In this document: positions 22,509 through 34,463 of the stretch, piece after piece | Numbering within the stretch: the first letter of the stretch is position 1 | How the letters are laid out: every line of letters starts with the position of its first letter | NCBI GenBank assembly: GCA_947561585.1 | Contig: CANNZV010000511.1 | Coordinates: forward strand, 473,579-537,578 | Reading direction: 5' to 3' | DNA length: 64,000 nucleotides | From: Caprella mutica | Lineage: Eukaryota > Arthropoda > Malacostraca > Amphipoda > Caprellidae | Program-made: the position numbers and the translations under genes | Notes under the pieces: model-generated | What the model was told of the DNA's origin: nothing | The model's database searches: none | The model's input: only the letters and a program-made list of their open reading frames with translations

Positions 22509-24094
22509 TAAGCACATGATTTGCCTCTGACAAGTAAAAGTTCAACTGGAACAGTTGAAACTAGATCAGTTCTATTTTCCATTTCACAGCGAGTGGTTGA
22601 GCGAATTGTTGTGCAATTAATGAATCGAAATTGTTTGCTCCTTTCGTCAAATATGGAACAAATACTATTGAAAGAACAATTATTTTCAATTCAACTTAGA
22701 GAATTATAGTAGCTACATTCAACGCTATTTAAAATAGGTAGAATGGTAAAGATTTTACTTTCAAAAACGTGCCCGTGAAATAAGTGTCTCCGCCATATTG
22801 AACAGCAGTTGTCCGCTAGATGGCTTCCTGCTACCCAATCGGAAGTTAGCCATATTGCAGCAGTAGCTAGTGAATATTACACTATTTACACAGGCTACCA
22901 CAAACTACAAAGAGATGATTCTTATTGGCTATTGTGACAGAGCTACTCTGATATCATTAACTGTAAGTATAGGTATAACTACTTAGGTATCATCAAATTA
23001 AATAGGTAGTTTAATCAAATTCCTATATCGTTTTACTAAATTAGGTCCGTAGGCACTTGATATCAAGCAATCTAGTATCTTAATAAACAATGAAAAAATG
23101 AATACATGTTGCAATAGTACCTACCTTGTTACGTATCTATGAGTAGATATGTTATTAATTTTACTCTCTTACAGTTATATTGGCTTATCTTTATTATTGT
23201 TTAGGTATGCTTAGTTACCTTTGTACTAGGGCTAGTTACGAATTATCGGTCAGTTCCATATCTTCGATCATATGAAAAACTATAATAGGAGCTACCTATC
23301 TCTAGACTATAGGTAGGGTAAGTTACGCTTTGTCGGTCGGTTTCACATGTTCAGTCATATAAGAAAAAACTATATACCTAATCGGAAATTTATTTTTATT
23401 GGTATCCATGTTAAGGTATCATGGATACCAATAAAAGTAATAATTTTTATATATTTTTTCTTATATGACCAATAACGTGATTGTGAAACTGTCAGATTAT
23501 TCGAAACTTACCTACCCTAGGTACCTATTAATTATTATTGAATTCTTGTATTTATTAATGTATTATGGATGGTAACGGTGTCATATCATGGATATAAATT
23601 ATTTAAACATTAGGCTAATTAATTCTTGTTAGGTACTACCCATGTACCTAAATCGTTTTCTCTTCTGAGTCTATGACCGAAGATGTGGAACTGACTGATA
23701 ATTCGTAATTTGCCCTAATATCAAGTTAGCTATGACAATTCATATTATTCATGCCTATAAATTATAAAGTCATCAGTCTTGCCAATAGCTTTTTCTACTG
23801 TCAACTGATAGGTAAAATAAAAGTAATAATTAATGAGGTGATATAGTGAGTACCTAGAAAAATGACCACCTGCTGATAGGTATAACTGTGATCGAATTGA
23901 TTCACTTCAGGGCAACTTTTTGATAACTCTATTTCTAGTAATGCATGAGTCATGATTTGAATTGAAATGTATATATTATAATTTATAGCTATTGTTAATA
24001 TTATCCCTCCTCATAATAAAGAGCAATGTGTTTTTATAAATACATATATAAATCCATCATGCTCAAGAATTTTTTTATAAAACTTAGTTTTCTT
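22509..24094. other. AT-rich sequence with foldback repeats
   Basis: No gene is seen. Segments at 23226-23520 and 23640-23715 carry the dispersed motif AATTATCGGTCAGTTCCATA and its inverse around short AT-rich centres, so they can fold back. Confidence 0.45.
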
Positions 24095-25290
24095 ATACTA
24101 GATATCTTCCAAATACTCATAAATTTTCCAAATACTCCGAAAACTACCAAATTTTCCGATAACTACCAAATTTTCCGATAACTACCAAATTTTCCGATAA
24201 CTACCAAATTTTTCGAAAACTACCAAATTTTCCTAAAACTAGAAAATTTTCCGAAAACATTAAATTCTCCTAAAACATTTAATTTTCCTGAAACATTTAA
24301 TTTTCCTAAAAACATTTAATTTTCCTAAAACATTTAATTTTCCTAAAACATTTAATTTTCCGTAAACATTAAATTTTCCGAAAACATTAAATTTTTCGAA
24401 AACATTAAATTTTCCAAAAGCATTAAATTTTCCAAAAACATTAAATTTTCCGAAAACATTAAATTTTCCGAAAACATTAAATTTTCCAAAACATTAAATT
24501 TTCCAAAAGCATTAAATTTTCCGAAAACATTAAATTTTCCGAAAACATTAAATTTTCCGAAAACATTAAATTTTCCGAAAACATTAAATTTTCCGAAAAC
24601 ATTAAATTTTCCGAAAACATTGAATTTTCCGAAAACATTGAATTTTCCGAAAACATTGAATTTTCCGAAAACATTAAATTTTCCAAAACATTAAATTTTC
24701 CAAAAGCATTAAATTTTCCGAAAACATTAAATTTTCCGAAAACATTAAATTTTCCGAAAACATTAAATTTTCCAAAACATTGAATTTTCCGAAAACATTG
24801 AATTTTCCGAAAACATTGAATTTTCAGAAAACATTGAATTTTCAGAAAACATTAAATTTTCAGAAAACAATAAATTTTTCGAAAACATTAAATTTTTCGA
24901 AAACACTAAATTTTCCGAAAACACTAAATTTTCCGAAAACTCAAACTTGTCCGAAGATCAAATTTTCTCTCCAAGAAACTCATCCAAATTCATCCAAAAC
25001 CTCAATTCTTTCAAAAACTCAAAATTCTTCCAAAAACTCAGAATTCTTCCAAAAACTCAGAATTCTTCCAAAAACTCAAAATTCTTCCAAAAACTCAAAA
25101 TTCTTCCATAAACTCAAAATTCTTCCATAAACTCAGAATTCTTCCATAAACTCAGAATTCTTCCAAAAACTCAAAATTCTTCCAAAAACTCAAAATTCTT
25201 TCATAAACTCAAAATTCTTCCATAAACTCAAAATTCTTCCATTAACTCAAAATTCTTCCAAAAACTCAAATTTTCCGGAAACTTAAAATT
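24095..25290. repeat. 18-bp tandem repeat AAATTTTCCGAAAACATT
   Basis: About 65 units of an 18-bp repeat with point changes (ccgaaaac, ccaaaagc, cagaaaac) drift after 24950 into a CTCAAAATTCTTCCAAAAA form. The open frames through it on both strands are artefacts of a period divisible by three. The core TTTTCCGAAAA is palindrome-like. Confidence 0.85.
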
Positions 25291-26694
25291 TTACAAAACT
25301 ATTCCGTTTTCCATTAAAAACCCGTTATTCATAACGGGATAATAACTAGCTTAAATCATAATAGCCAATACAGCTCATGCAATTGTAATCTCATTGTATA
25401 CCCCTCTCTTACAGTTCCAGCTCTTCTACTCTTAAATGACGAATAACGATGTTCATACTTCATAGCAAATTGGGCTCTCTTCACTGATGTAAATCAAAAA
25501 AGAAATAAGGAAGCATGTCACAGTAGCTACTACAGAAAATACGAAATCTTATTATTTTTTGGACAATCTTGATCGAAAAAGCTAGGTGAGTATTGTAGCA
25601 ATTATATTCTTATGAATAATTCATTAATAATATCTAGTTAATTAGCAATATCTAAAAAAAATTTTTTTTTTTTTTTTTTGAAATCATAGTTCAATCTTTC
25701 AGATAATTTAGTAATATTTTTAGACACCAATTAATTATTCATTGGTTCTTGAATGAGGCCAAACTTTCGAATGCTACTTCTAATATGCATCCTGCATGCA
25801 ATAATCTATGGATACATACTTTATTTTAATTTCAGAGCATTAGTGCTCTTTTAACTACTAATAGGGTTAAAGTCTATTCTATTCTTAATTATTTTAATTA
25901 TATCCAATTCTATTTATTTTCGGCTGCTACATCACTTTAATTTTTGCAGAATAATAGCTAAGCCATTTTCAATTACAGATACTTTGAGACGGACATCTTA
26001 TGGGAGAATGGCTGTACAACTTCAGAGATCTACTCTGTGGTCGGACTGTGGGTGCGAGGAACAGAAAAATGGACGAGAAGAATGAATGAAGTTATTCCCT
26101 TCCTAAGGTTTCCCCTCTATTCGTTAAATCTGGTGTCTCATGTTCAGTATTTGATGAGACTATTTACTCAGCTAAGTTGCAAATTGATGCACAGTTCCAC
26201 ATTTTCGATTATACTACCTATAAAACGAATATATTTAATATAACTTTTCTATACGTTATTTTTATTGGTCACCAATCTAAAATGTTCAATTTTATAATTT
26301 TTACTTCTATGATCGAGAATGTGGAAATATCGATAATTCGTAACTGACCCTAAATAGTGAACCTCAAATTATGACTATTTACAATTTGTTTAATAAGCCA
26401 GGCGGGGATCTATCCTGAAGCTGTATATGGCTAATGGAAGAGAATGAGAGTAGCGTCTCTTGGGTTTTTACGTGTTGTAATTTTCATTATGGATTGTCTT
26501 TTTTACTTTCACCAAGTTTATAATTTTATTAACGCTACTTGAAGTTTTAGAGGATAATGCTAGAGATATGATCTTCAACTACGAGGTCTTAGAGATTTTG
26601 TGTTAGGTAGACAGGATCGTATAGGCTTTATTTGGAGACAATTTTGTCCTTTATCGTCATATACCTTGGTAAGTGACAGTATTCACGATGCAGC
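25291..26694. other. AT-rich interval with one foldback repeat
   Basis: It contains a T17 run near 25660 and a foldback copy at about 26165-26352 (left CACAGTTCCACATTTTCGAT, right its inverse ATCGAGAATGTGGAAAT). No coding sequence is convincing. Confidence 0.45.
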
Positions 26695-26712
26695 TTTTCT
26701 GTATCCATGAGC

Positions 26713-28672
26713 ATTGTCAACTTGCCCTAATCTAGAGACAACTTGCCCTAATCTAGAGAAACCTTGCCCTAATCTAGAGACAACTTGCCCTAATCTAGAG
26801 ACAACTTGCCCTAATCTAGAGACAACTTGCCCTAATCTAGAGACAACTTGCCCTAATCTAGAGGACAACTTGCCCTAATCTAGAGACAACTTGCCCTAAT
26901 CTAGAGACAACTTGCCCTAATCTAGAGACAACTTGCCCTAATCTAGAGACAACTTGCCCTAATCTAGAGACAACTTGCCCTTATCTAGAGACAACTTGCC
27001 CTAATCTAGAGACAACTTGCCCTAATCTAGAGACAACTTGCCCTAATCTAGAGACAACTTGCCCTAATCTAGAGACAACTTGCCCTAATCTAGAGACAAC
27101 TTGCCCTAATCTAGAGACAACTTGCCCTAATCTAGAGACAACTTGCCCTAATCTAGAGACAACTTGCCCTAATCTAGAGACAACTTGCCCTAATCTAGAG
27201 ACAACTTGCCCTAATCTAGAGACAACTTGCCCTAATCTAGAGACAACTTGCCCTAATCTAGAGACAACTTGCCCTAATCTTGAGACAACTTGCCCTAATC
27301 TTGAGACAACTTGCCCTAATCTTGAGACAACTTGCCCTAATCTTGAGACAACTTGCCCTAATCTTGAGACAACTTGCCTTAATCTTGAGACAACTTGCCC
27401 TAATCTTGAGACAACTTGCCTTAATCTTGAGACAACTTGCCCTAATCTTGAGACAACTTGCCCTAATCTTGAGACAACTTGCCCTAATCTTGAGACAACT
27501 TGCCCTAATCTTGAGACAACTTGCCCTAATCTTGAGACAACTTGCCCTAATCTTGAGACAACTTGCCCTAATCTTGAGACAACTTGCCCTAATCTTGAGA
27601 CAACTTGCCCTAATCTTGAGACAACTTGCCCTAATCTTGAGACAACTTGCCCTAATCTTGAGACAACTTGCCCTAATCTTGAGACAACTTGCCCTAATCT
27701 TGAGACAACTTGCCCTAATATTGAGACAACTTGCCCTAATCTTGAGACAACTTGCCCTAATCTTGAGACAACTTGCCCTAATCTTCAGACAACTTGCCCT
27801 AATCTTCAGACAACTGACCCTAATCTTCAGACAACTGACCCTAATCTTCAGACAACTGACCCTAATCTTCAGACAACTGACCCTAATCTTCAGACAACTA
27901 CCCTAATCTTCAGACAACTGACCCTAATCTTCAGACAACTGACCCTAATCTTCAGACAACTGATCCTAATCTTGAGACAACTGATCCTAATCTTGAGACA
28001 ACTGATCCTAGCCTTGAGACAACTGATCCTAGCCTTGAGACAACTGATCCTAGCCTTGAGACAACTGATCCTAGCCTTGAGACAACTGATCCTAGCCTTG
28101 AGACAACTGATCCTAGCCTTGAGACAACTGATCCTAGCCTTGAGATAGCTGATCCTAGCCTTGAGACAACTGATCCTAGCCTTGAGACAACTGATCCTAG
28201 CCTTGAGACAACTGATCCTAGCCTTGAGGACAACTGATCCTAGCCTTGAGACAACTGATCCTAGCCTTGAGACTACTGATCCTAGCCTTGAGACTACTGA
28301 TCCTAGCCTTGAGACTACTGATCCTAGCCTTGAGACTACTGATTCTAGCCTTGAGACTACTGATTCTAGCCTTGAGACTACTGATCCTAGCCTTGAGACT
28401 ACTGATCCTAGCCTTGAGACTACTGATCCTAGCCTTGAGACTACTGATCCTAGCCTTGAGACTACTGATCCTAGCCTTGAGACTACTGATCCTAGCCTTG
28501 AGACTACTGATCCTAGCCTTGAGACTACAGATCCTAGCCTTGAGACTACAGATCCTAATTTTGAGACTACTGATCCTAATTTTGAGACTACTGATCCTAA
28601 TTTTGAGACTACTGATCCTAATTTTGAGACTACTGATCCTAATTTTGAGACTACTGATCCTAATCTTGCAGC
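26713..28672. repeat. 21-bp satellite of about 93 units with stepwise variants
   Basis: The unit ACTTGCCCTAATCTAGAGAC(A) repeats head to tail and changes in blocks: CTAGAG to about 27274, CTTGAG to 27780, CTTCAG with TGACCC to 27955, TGATCCTAGCC to 28250, GACTAC to 28540, TAATTTTGAG to the end. Period 21 keeps up to three frames open (RQLALIL, RLGSVVS, ETTDPSL heptapeptides). No start context or splice site supports expression. Confidence 0.9.
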
Positions 28673-29374
28673 TATAGAACGTTTGTAAATAAAGAGTTTT
28701 TTTTTTTTTTTTTTTTATTAGATAGAATGTTATAGATAAATATTAAGTTTTGTAGCTAGTTATATAGATTTTTTGTTCAAGTATTTTAATAGATTTTTTA
28801 AACGTTTTTTATAGCCTTCAGGGTAATGGAATTTGAGCAGCTATACGTGTCAGGTACCTGAATAAAATATCCTCTTACTTGCTAATCATTTCCCTACAAT
28901 CTATATTAATTAAACTATAGATGAAGCATCCATTTGAATAGTTAGTTTTTATCCAAAAATAGCACTATATTTGTTTTTCAATAAATCTATTGCTTACATT
29001 TTCAATTATCATGTTTTCTGTTTTTTAGGTAATTATTTACTATAAACTGTTATTCCTCTATTTTTACCGTCTGTCATTTCTCCCTATAGTTCCTTGAGTT
29101 CATTTTCATTTTGGTTTCTGCAATATTGCCAGAGTGCGCTGGGTCGACACTTACCTGTGATATCAGAGTAGTCGACCTAGTGCATAGAGCTTAGTTTTAC
29201 TTCCCCCCTCTTCCATGATGTCTTCTTTCTATTTTCTTGATGAAAAAAGTCATTGAAAATAGGATGCGAGAGTATACTGTAAAACCATTAGATAGTAGTA
29301 AAAATATATTTCCATTGATTCCGCAGCAAATCTTGACTCACTATAGCTTATATAGTAGATTACTACCATCTTGA
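28673..29374. other. AT-rich spacer
   Basis: It starts with a T21 run (28698-28718). No gene or clear repeat is seen. Confidence 0.4.
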
Positions 29375-30282
29375 CCCAGGTGACATTTAACATTCCCACT
29401 ATAAATTCACAGTTCTAATTTAGTCTTCTGAAAGTGTTCCATAGGATTCTTCTGACAGTGTTCCAAAGGATTCTTCTGACAATGTTCCAAAGAAGTTTTC
29501 AGAGAATGTTCCAAAAGAGTCTTCAGAAGTTGTTCCAAAGGAGTCTTCAGAAGTTGTTCCAAAGGAGTCTTCAGAAGTTGTTCCAAAGGAGTCTTCAGAA
29601 GTTGTTCCAAAGGAGTCTTCAGAAGTTGTTCCAAAGGAGTCTTCAGAAGTTGTTCCAAAGAAGTCTTCATGGAATGTTCCAATGAAGTCTTCTTGGAATG
29701 TTCCAATGGAGTCTTCATGGAATGTTCCAATGGAGTCTTCGGGGAATGTTCCAATGGAGTCTTCGGGGAATGTTCCAATGGAGTCTTCAGGGAATGTTCC
29801 AATGGAGTCTTCAGGGAATGCTCCAATGGAGTATTCAGGGAATGTTCCAATGGAGTCTTCAGGGAATGTTCCAATGGAGTATTCAGGGAATGTTCCTATG
29901 GAGTCTTCAAGGAATATTCCAATGGAGTCTTCAGGGAATGTTCCAATGGAGTCTTCAGGGAATGTTCCAATGGAGTCTTCAGGGAATGTTCCAATAGAGT
30001 CTTCAGGGAATGTTCCAATGGAGTCTTCAGGGAATGTTCCAATGGAGTCTTCAAGGAATGTCCCAATGGAGTCTTCGGGGAATGTCCCAATGGAGTCTTC
30101 GGGGAATGTCCCAATGGAGTCTTCAGGGAATGTTCCAAAGGGAATATTCTTGAAGATTCCATTGGAATATTCCTGGAATGTGTCAGAAAAGGAACATTCA
30201 GGGGACACTCCAGTGGAACATTCAGGGAACGTTCCAATGGAACGTTCCTGGAATCTTCTGGGAAGGTTCAATGTTACCTGGG
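29375..30282. repeat. 24-bp satellite GGAGTCTTCAGGGAATGTTC in a possible small MITE
   Basis: About 33 units of a 24-bp repeat run from 29430 to 30180, flanked by CCCAGGTGACATT at 29375 and AATGTTACCTGGG at 30282. The frames on both strands (8-residue repeats) are artefacts of the period. The core GGAATGTTCC is shared with the 132-bp satellite at 19.9-21.7 kb. Confidence 0.75.
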
Positions 30283-30720
30283 CAGGGTGACCGGACGTTT
30301 CGTTCCTGAACGTTTCGTATTCGGACGTTTCGTACCCGGACGTTTCGTTACTAGGACGTTTTGTTACCAGGACGATTCTTTACCAGGACGATTCGTTACC
30401 ATTTTTTTATGAAATGGAAACTATTTTTTTTCAGACAATTTTATTTTAGACTACAATTTTATATCAATCCCATGCATTATAAATATATACTACTTTAAAA
30501 AAATGTCTACTTTTTAAACATATTTTTTATTCGTTTAGTTATACACTGATTTTAATCAGATGTATTAAAATTAATAATCATTACTTAATTTCTTTGATTA
30601 GAAAAGCTGGAAGGGAAAATTTCATGGATACCAATCGATAGAGAAGTTAAAAAACAATAATTCTATTTTTTTTTTGTGTAGTAATTGTGAATCTTCTTTA
30701 TCAATTTATTTTATCAACAG

Positions 30721-30895
30721 AAATCTACATTGGATAAGATCTCTGGGGCACACACAATGGAGACAACAAGGATGATTATGAAGAGGTTGTTCTCGCCATC
30801 TTTGGCTATGAGTTTTTCGCTCACTAGTCTTGGGGAGAAGAGAGTCAAGTCCAAGAATAGCTTCAAGGATCATCTTATAGCGACTCCAATAGTTG
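30721..30895 (+). CDS. Arm gene, 5' exon (right copy), DUF4806-like
   Basis: The exon follows acceptor TTATCAACAG and ends at the weak donor G|GTACTA in phase 1. The translation contains LDKISGAHTMETTRMIMKRL then FSLTSLGEKRVKSKNSFKDH. It resembles DUF4806 of insect proteins, an inference from pattern memory. Upstream exons are not visible. The identical copy in the other arm (8898-8724) suggests that the gene belongs to the element. Confidence 0.45.
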
Positions 30896-31190
30896 GTACT
30901 ATTTTATACATAGACGCATCGTATCAAACTAATTGAAAATTTTAGCTAAATCTTGGAGCATAACAGAGGCTCTATCCTGAAGAGTGATTTTCATTCATTT
31001 ACAATTCTTGACAAGATTTATATTGTATTATACAGAACTATCCTTCACATAAAGATTGATTGAATTTGCCTTCAGTAATGAGGGTAAAAATAGTGGATAA
31101 CAATTTTTTTCGCAGCTCGTTGAATATCACCATAAAATTCTTCCAATCCCCGTATTTATTAAAGAAAGTTTATCTTTCTTATTTTCACAG

Positions 31191-31528
31191 ATTCAATACT
31201 GAAGAAACAGGATTGCTCGAGAGCAGAGGTGCTCTCCTGTGCCAGAGATATTCTAAAAGGCGCAAGGGACTGGGAAGGAGGTAGTAGACGAAAACCTAAA
31301 GTTCCATCCTCTGTTCCATCTCCATCACCATCGGTTCAATCCCCTCCACCCTCAGTTCAACTCCCTCAACCCTCAGTTCAACTCCCTCCACCCTCGGTTC
31401 AACTCCCTCCACCCTCGGTTCAACTCCCTCCACCCTCGGTTCAACTCCCTCCACCCTCTGTTCAACTCCCTCCACCCTCGGTTCAACTCCCTCCACCCTC
31501 TGTTCAACTCCCTCCACCCTCTGTTTAA
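31191..31528 (+). CDS. Arm gene, 3' exon with PPPSVQL repeats (right copy)
   Basis: Acceptor TATTTTCACAG is followed by an exon whose entry phase 1 completes a codon with the preceding exon's G. It encodes SILKKQDCSRAEVLSCARDI, a basic SRRKPK patch and about ten SVQLPPP heptapeptides from a 21-bp DNA repeat, ending at TAA. Proline-rich heptads suggest an extended, disordered tail. The frame is intact here and shifted in the left-arm copy. Confidence 0.45.
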
Positions 31529-32799
31529 TCCATTCTACCCTCAATTCAATCACTCCTCTCCCTCTCTTCCTCAGTTCAATCCCCTCCACCCTCAATTCAA
31601 TCCAATATCTTTTTAGTATTGATTGTGTATTCGTAGAAGTTCTATGTATTTTCTTATTAAAGAATGAGTTAAGATAAACCAATATTTCACTGTCCTTTGT
31701 ACTTCATTTTATAATGCTGGGCTCTAATATTTAAATATGTTGATAAGGCTTTAAAATAGTTATGTTTAGCTGTTAGTAAATGACGTGGTTATTTGAAACA
31801 GTTTGTTCCAGATGATCATGAATTTGTTTTTTATCGTAAATGATAATTGAATTTTTATTTTCTCAAATGTTATAACAAGTAAAAACCGTTCATAACAAAT
31901 AGTAGATGTTGGTTTGACCAAGAAATTGTCATCTGTGGTAATCGTCTTCATCGGATAATTACGATGATCTTCAGAGGTGAATCCTTTGATATATGATAGA
32001 TTATAGGTAGGAAATTATATCAAAACTTCCTTCAAATCAACTCCTATAATCATGGGTGAAGTTATCAGATATTATGTTGGAAGCTATATCCGTTAGTTTC
32101 TTCGGATAATAACGGAGATCTTCGGGGGTAAACCCTTTGATATATGGTAGATTATAGGATGCAAATTATCTGAAAACTCCATATGTATAATATACTATGA
32201 TCTTCTTTAATTATAGGTGAGATAATCAGATATTATGGGAGATACCCCCCTTAAATTATAAGAGTGAAGCACCCCCAATTCTCTTCTATGATTATGGTAG
32301 AAATACTCCTTTAATCTCCCAAAATCTTCCATGATTATGGGTGAAATTATCTGATAGTATAGGAGATTCCCCCCTTTAATTATAGGAGTGAACATGGTAG
32401 AAAACTTGGACATGAGCACCCCCAATTCTCTTCTATGATTATGGTAGAAAGACTCCTTTAATCTCCCAAAATCTTCTATGATTATGGGTGAAATCATCTG
32501 ATAGTATATGAGATTCCCCCTTTTAGTTATAGGAGTGAACATGGTAGAAAACTTGGACATAAGCACCCCCAATTCTCTTCTATGATTATGGTAGAAAGAC
32601 TCCTTTAATCTCCCAAAATCTTCAATGATTATGGGTTAAATCATCTGATGGTATAGGAGATTCCCCCCTTTAATTATAGGAGTGAACATGGTGGCAAACT
32701 TGGACATAAGCACCCCCAATTCTCTTCTATGATTATGGTAGAAATGCTCCTTCAATCTCCCAAAATCTTCTATGTCCCCCCTATAATTTTCTCCCTGGG

Positions 32800-33504
32800 A
32801 AGTTGCTCTCTTTTGAACATATCGTCAAGGTCATTGAAGACCTTACCGTCATCTGCTGCTCTTTCTGAAGCGTCTAGAAAAACACTGACCAAGGTTCTCA
32901 TGTAGTATCTTGCTCGACGTGCTGACTGAATTTTTTTACCCTCTCGCCTCTTTGATTTGTATTCCTCGATCCCGATTCTTTGAACAATGGCAGAATTTTT
33001 GATAAAATTACCAATTTTATCCGAAGAAAGGGGACCGAGGACATCTTCTTCAAATGAAGATGCGAGAGCATCTGTAATGGTGCTGATTGATGATTTTGTC
33101 GTTTCTCCAAGAGCAGTACATTTATGATTTTTAAAATGCCTCTTTTTTAAAAATTGTTTGCAGTCTCCGCAATAAGGGAGCAACATGTCATGATCGCTTT
33201 GACGGTGCCGCCTTCTGCGCTGAAAATTAGCATCACCAATTTTCAAGATATTTTTGTTATATTTATAAATTCCTTCATTTCTTATTTCCGCCAGAGCTCT
33301 TTTTTTTCTTTCTTGGCGTCATGAGTTTTAGCACTTTTATTTCATCTTCATCTTGATGCACGTTAAGTATGTGTCTAGATAAACGAGAAAATAAAATCGA
33401 GCAATATTTGCATGGTCTTTTCAGTTTTGGTAGAGATGGCCTTGATTGGTTGTCTTCCCCTATATCTAAATTTTCAACAGCTCTTCTCGTTTCCTCCGGA
33501 ATAT
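32800..33504 (-). pseudogene. 5' part of the central exon: C2H2 fingers of the recombinase-like gene
   Basis: The exon follows acceptor TTTTTTAAG. It encodes a C2H2 finger (CKYCSILFSRLSRHILNVH), then, after one surplus base in an A8 run (33300-33307), a segment starting ALAEIRNEGIYKYNKN, a second Cys/His cluster (CGDCKQFLKKRHFKNHKC) and a helical stretch ending MFKREQL, where the 25.8-kb element begins. The order finger, basic helix, CxxC...HxxxC, recombinase domain is that of the known metazoan family. The frameshift lies in a homopolymer, so an assembly error is a possible alternative. Confidence 0.65.
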
Positions 33505-33737
33505 CTTAAAAAAGAATATGAACACTTAAAAAATTAAACTCACTTGTCATATTTCACACAATTAAACAATCACAATCTTAGTATACTGCAAATCCGTTTG
33601 ACTGTCAAAACTTATAATGATCAGTTATTAAGCATAGCCTGTAATTGTCGAAAAAAAATTATAAACTATAACTCACACGAAAAATGACCAAGAAACTATA
33701 AAAATATTTACTAAGCTTGATTTACAAGAACTCTTAC

Positions 33738-33785
33738 CTCCTTCAATTGCATTTAGGGTGAGGTGAACTTTCTGTGTTGATTTAC
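33738..33785 (-). CDS. Small exon of the zinc-finger/recombinase-like gene
   Basis: 48 nt between TATCGATAG and GTAAGAGT, phase 1 in and out, translating GKSTQKVHLTLNAIEG. It joins in frame to the zinc-finger exon (33504) downstream. Confidence 0.5.
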
Positions 33786-34117
33786 CTATCGATAGAAAAT
33801 GAAAATAATTGAGAGCGATTAGAATAGCACTGTAAGATTCACTAATTTTTAAATCTAACAAGAATTTTTTAACTTCAAAACAACAATACGGTTATCATGA
33901 AAATGAAATAAATATTCATTCAGTTGAGATACTATTCAAAATATAGATTACAGATTATTCCTTTTCTAGCAACCATATATAAAATCGAAAATTAATTCAA
34001 GGTAAGTTTTTCAGTGCTATTCAGAGCGATCGGGATCATAGCAAACTGTAATATTACACTAAGCAATGAGATGATAAAACTGAGAATGGGTATTGGTAAT
34101 TTTGAAGAATTAGTTAC

Positions 34118-34168
34118 CTCCTGTGGGATTGTTTTGGGAGCAAGTCAATGCGTCCGCAGATTCGCCAT
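34118..34168 (-). CDS. Small exon of the zinc-finger/recombinase-like gene
   Basis: 51 nt between CATATTCCAG and GTAACTAA, phase 1 in and out, translating DGESADALTCSQNNPTG. It fits the exon on each side. Confidence 0.5.
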
Positions 34169-34463
34169 CTGGAATATGAAACAAAAAATAAATACACTGT
34201 ATCTATTGAATGAACTTGATGTTGTTCAATTTTGATAGTACCGTTTATAATTTAAAACATTAATTTCTACTGTTATTCATTTAATATATTTATTTCTAAT
34301 ACTATATATTCAATATATTTATTTACGTTGATATTTATTAAAAATATTCAATTCCATTATTCAATTCTAACTCTCTTGTTAAATCATTTCGTTAAACACT
34401 TCAAAATCTTTTCAAAAGACAGCAGCTAAGTAGAGATGAATATTTTAGATTGAATACAATTAC

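Larger units (their letters stand above)
19590..30282. mobile_element. 10.7-kb satellite-filled element with CCCAGGTAACATT ends
   Basis: The ends CCCAGGTAACATT (19590) and AATGTTACCTGGG (ending 30282) are inverted repeats flanked by CA on both sides (19588-19589, 30283-30284). The left arm preserves the uninterrupted site with one CA. No transposase is visible inside. The content is mostly tandem repeats of four different periods joined by unique AT-rich DNA. A second CCCAGGTGACATT terminus at 29375 suggests a smaller related element (29375-30282) at the right end, so the unit may be nested. Confidence 0.7.
7007..32799. mobile_element. 25.8-kb composite element with long terminal inverted repeats and a gypsy-type core
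   Basis: The ends are CCCAGGGAGAAAATTATA (7007) and its inverse (ending 32799), continuing as inverted arms of about 2.8 kb. The element interrupts a coding exon; removing it rejoins REQL to YECL in frame, with no clear target duplication. The core, 9771-19167, holds a minus-strand Ty3/gypsy gag-pol and a small membrane-protein ORF. The right arm is split by a second element, 19590-30282; without it the element would be about 15.1 kb. Known Ty3/gypsy elements carry direct LTRs, and none was recognised by eye. It may be a DNA element that captured a retroelement or a distinct retroelement type. Confidence 0.7.
30283..32799. repeat. Outer part of the right long inverted arm
   Basis: This is the reverse complement of 7007-9345 apart from one extra 175-bp unit (near 32580-32760) and more 21-bp units at 31330-31530. 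Near identity over 2.3 kb implies recent origin or gene conversion. Confidence 0.85.

Noticed and set aside
27280..28688. Long open frames of heptapeptide repeats as protein genes
   Set aside because: They arise because a 21-bp satellite lacks stop triplets; overlapping frames are open on both strands and no start or splice context is present.
29407..30412. Several frames of 8-residue repeats on both strands
   Set aside because: By-products of the 24-bp satellite.
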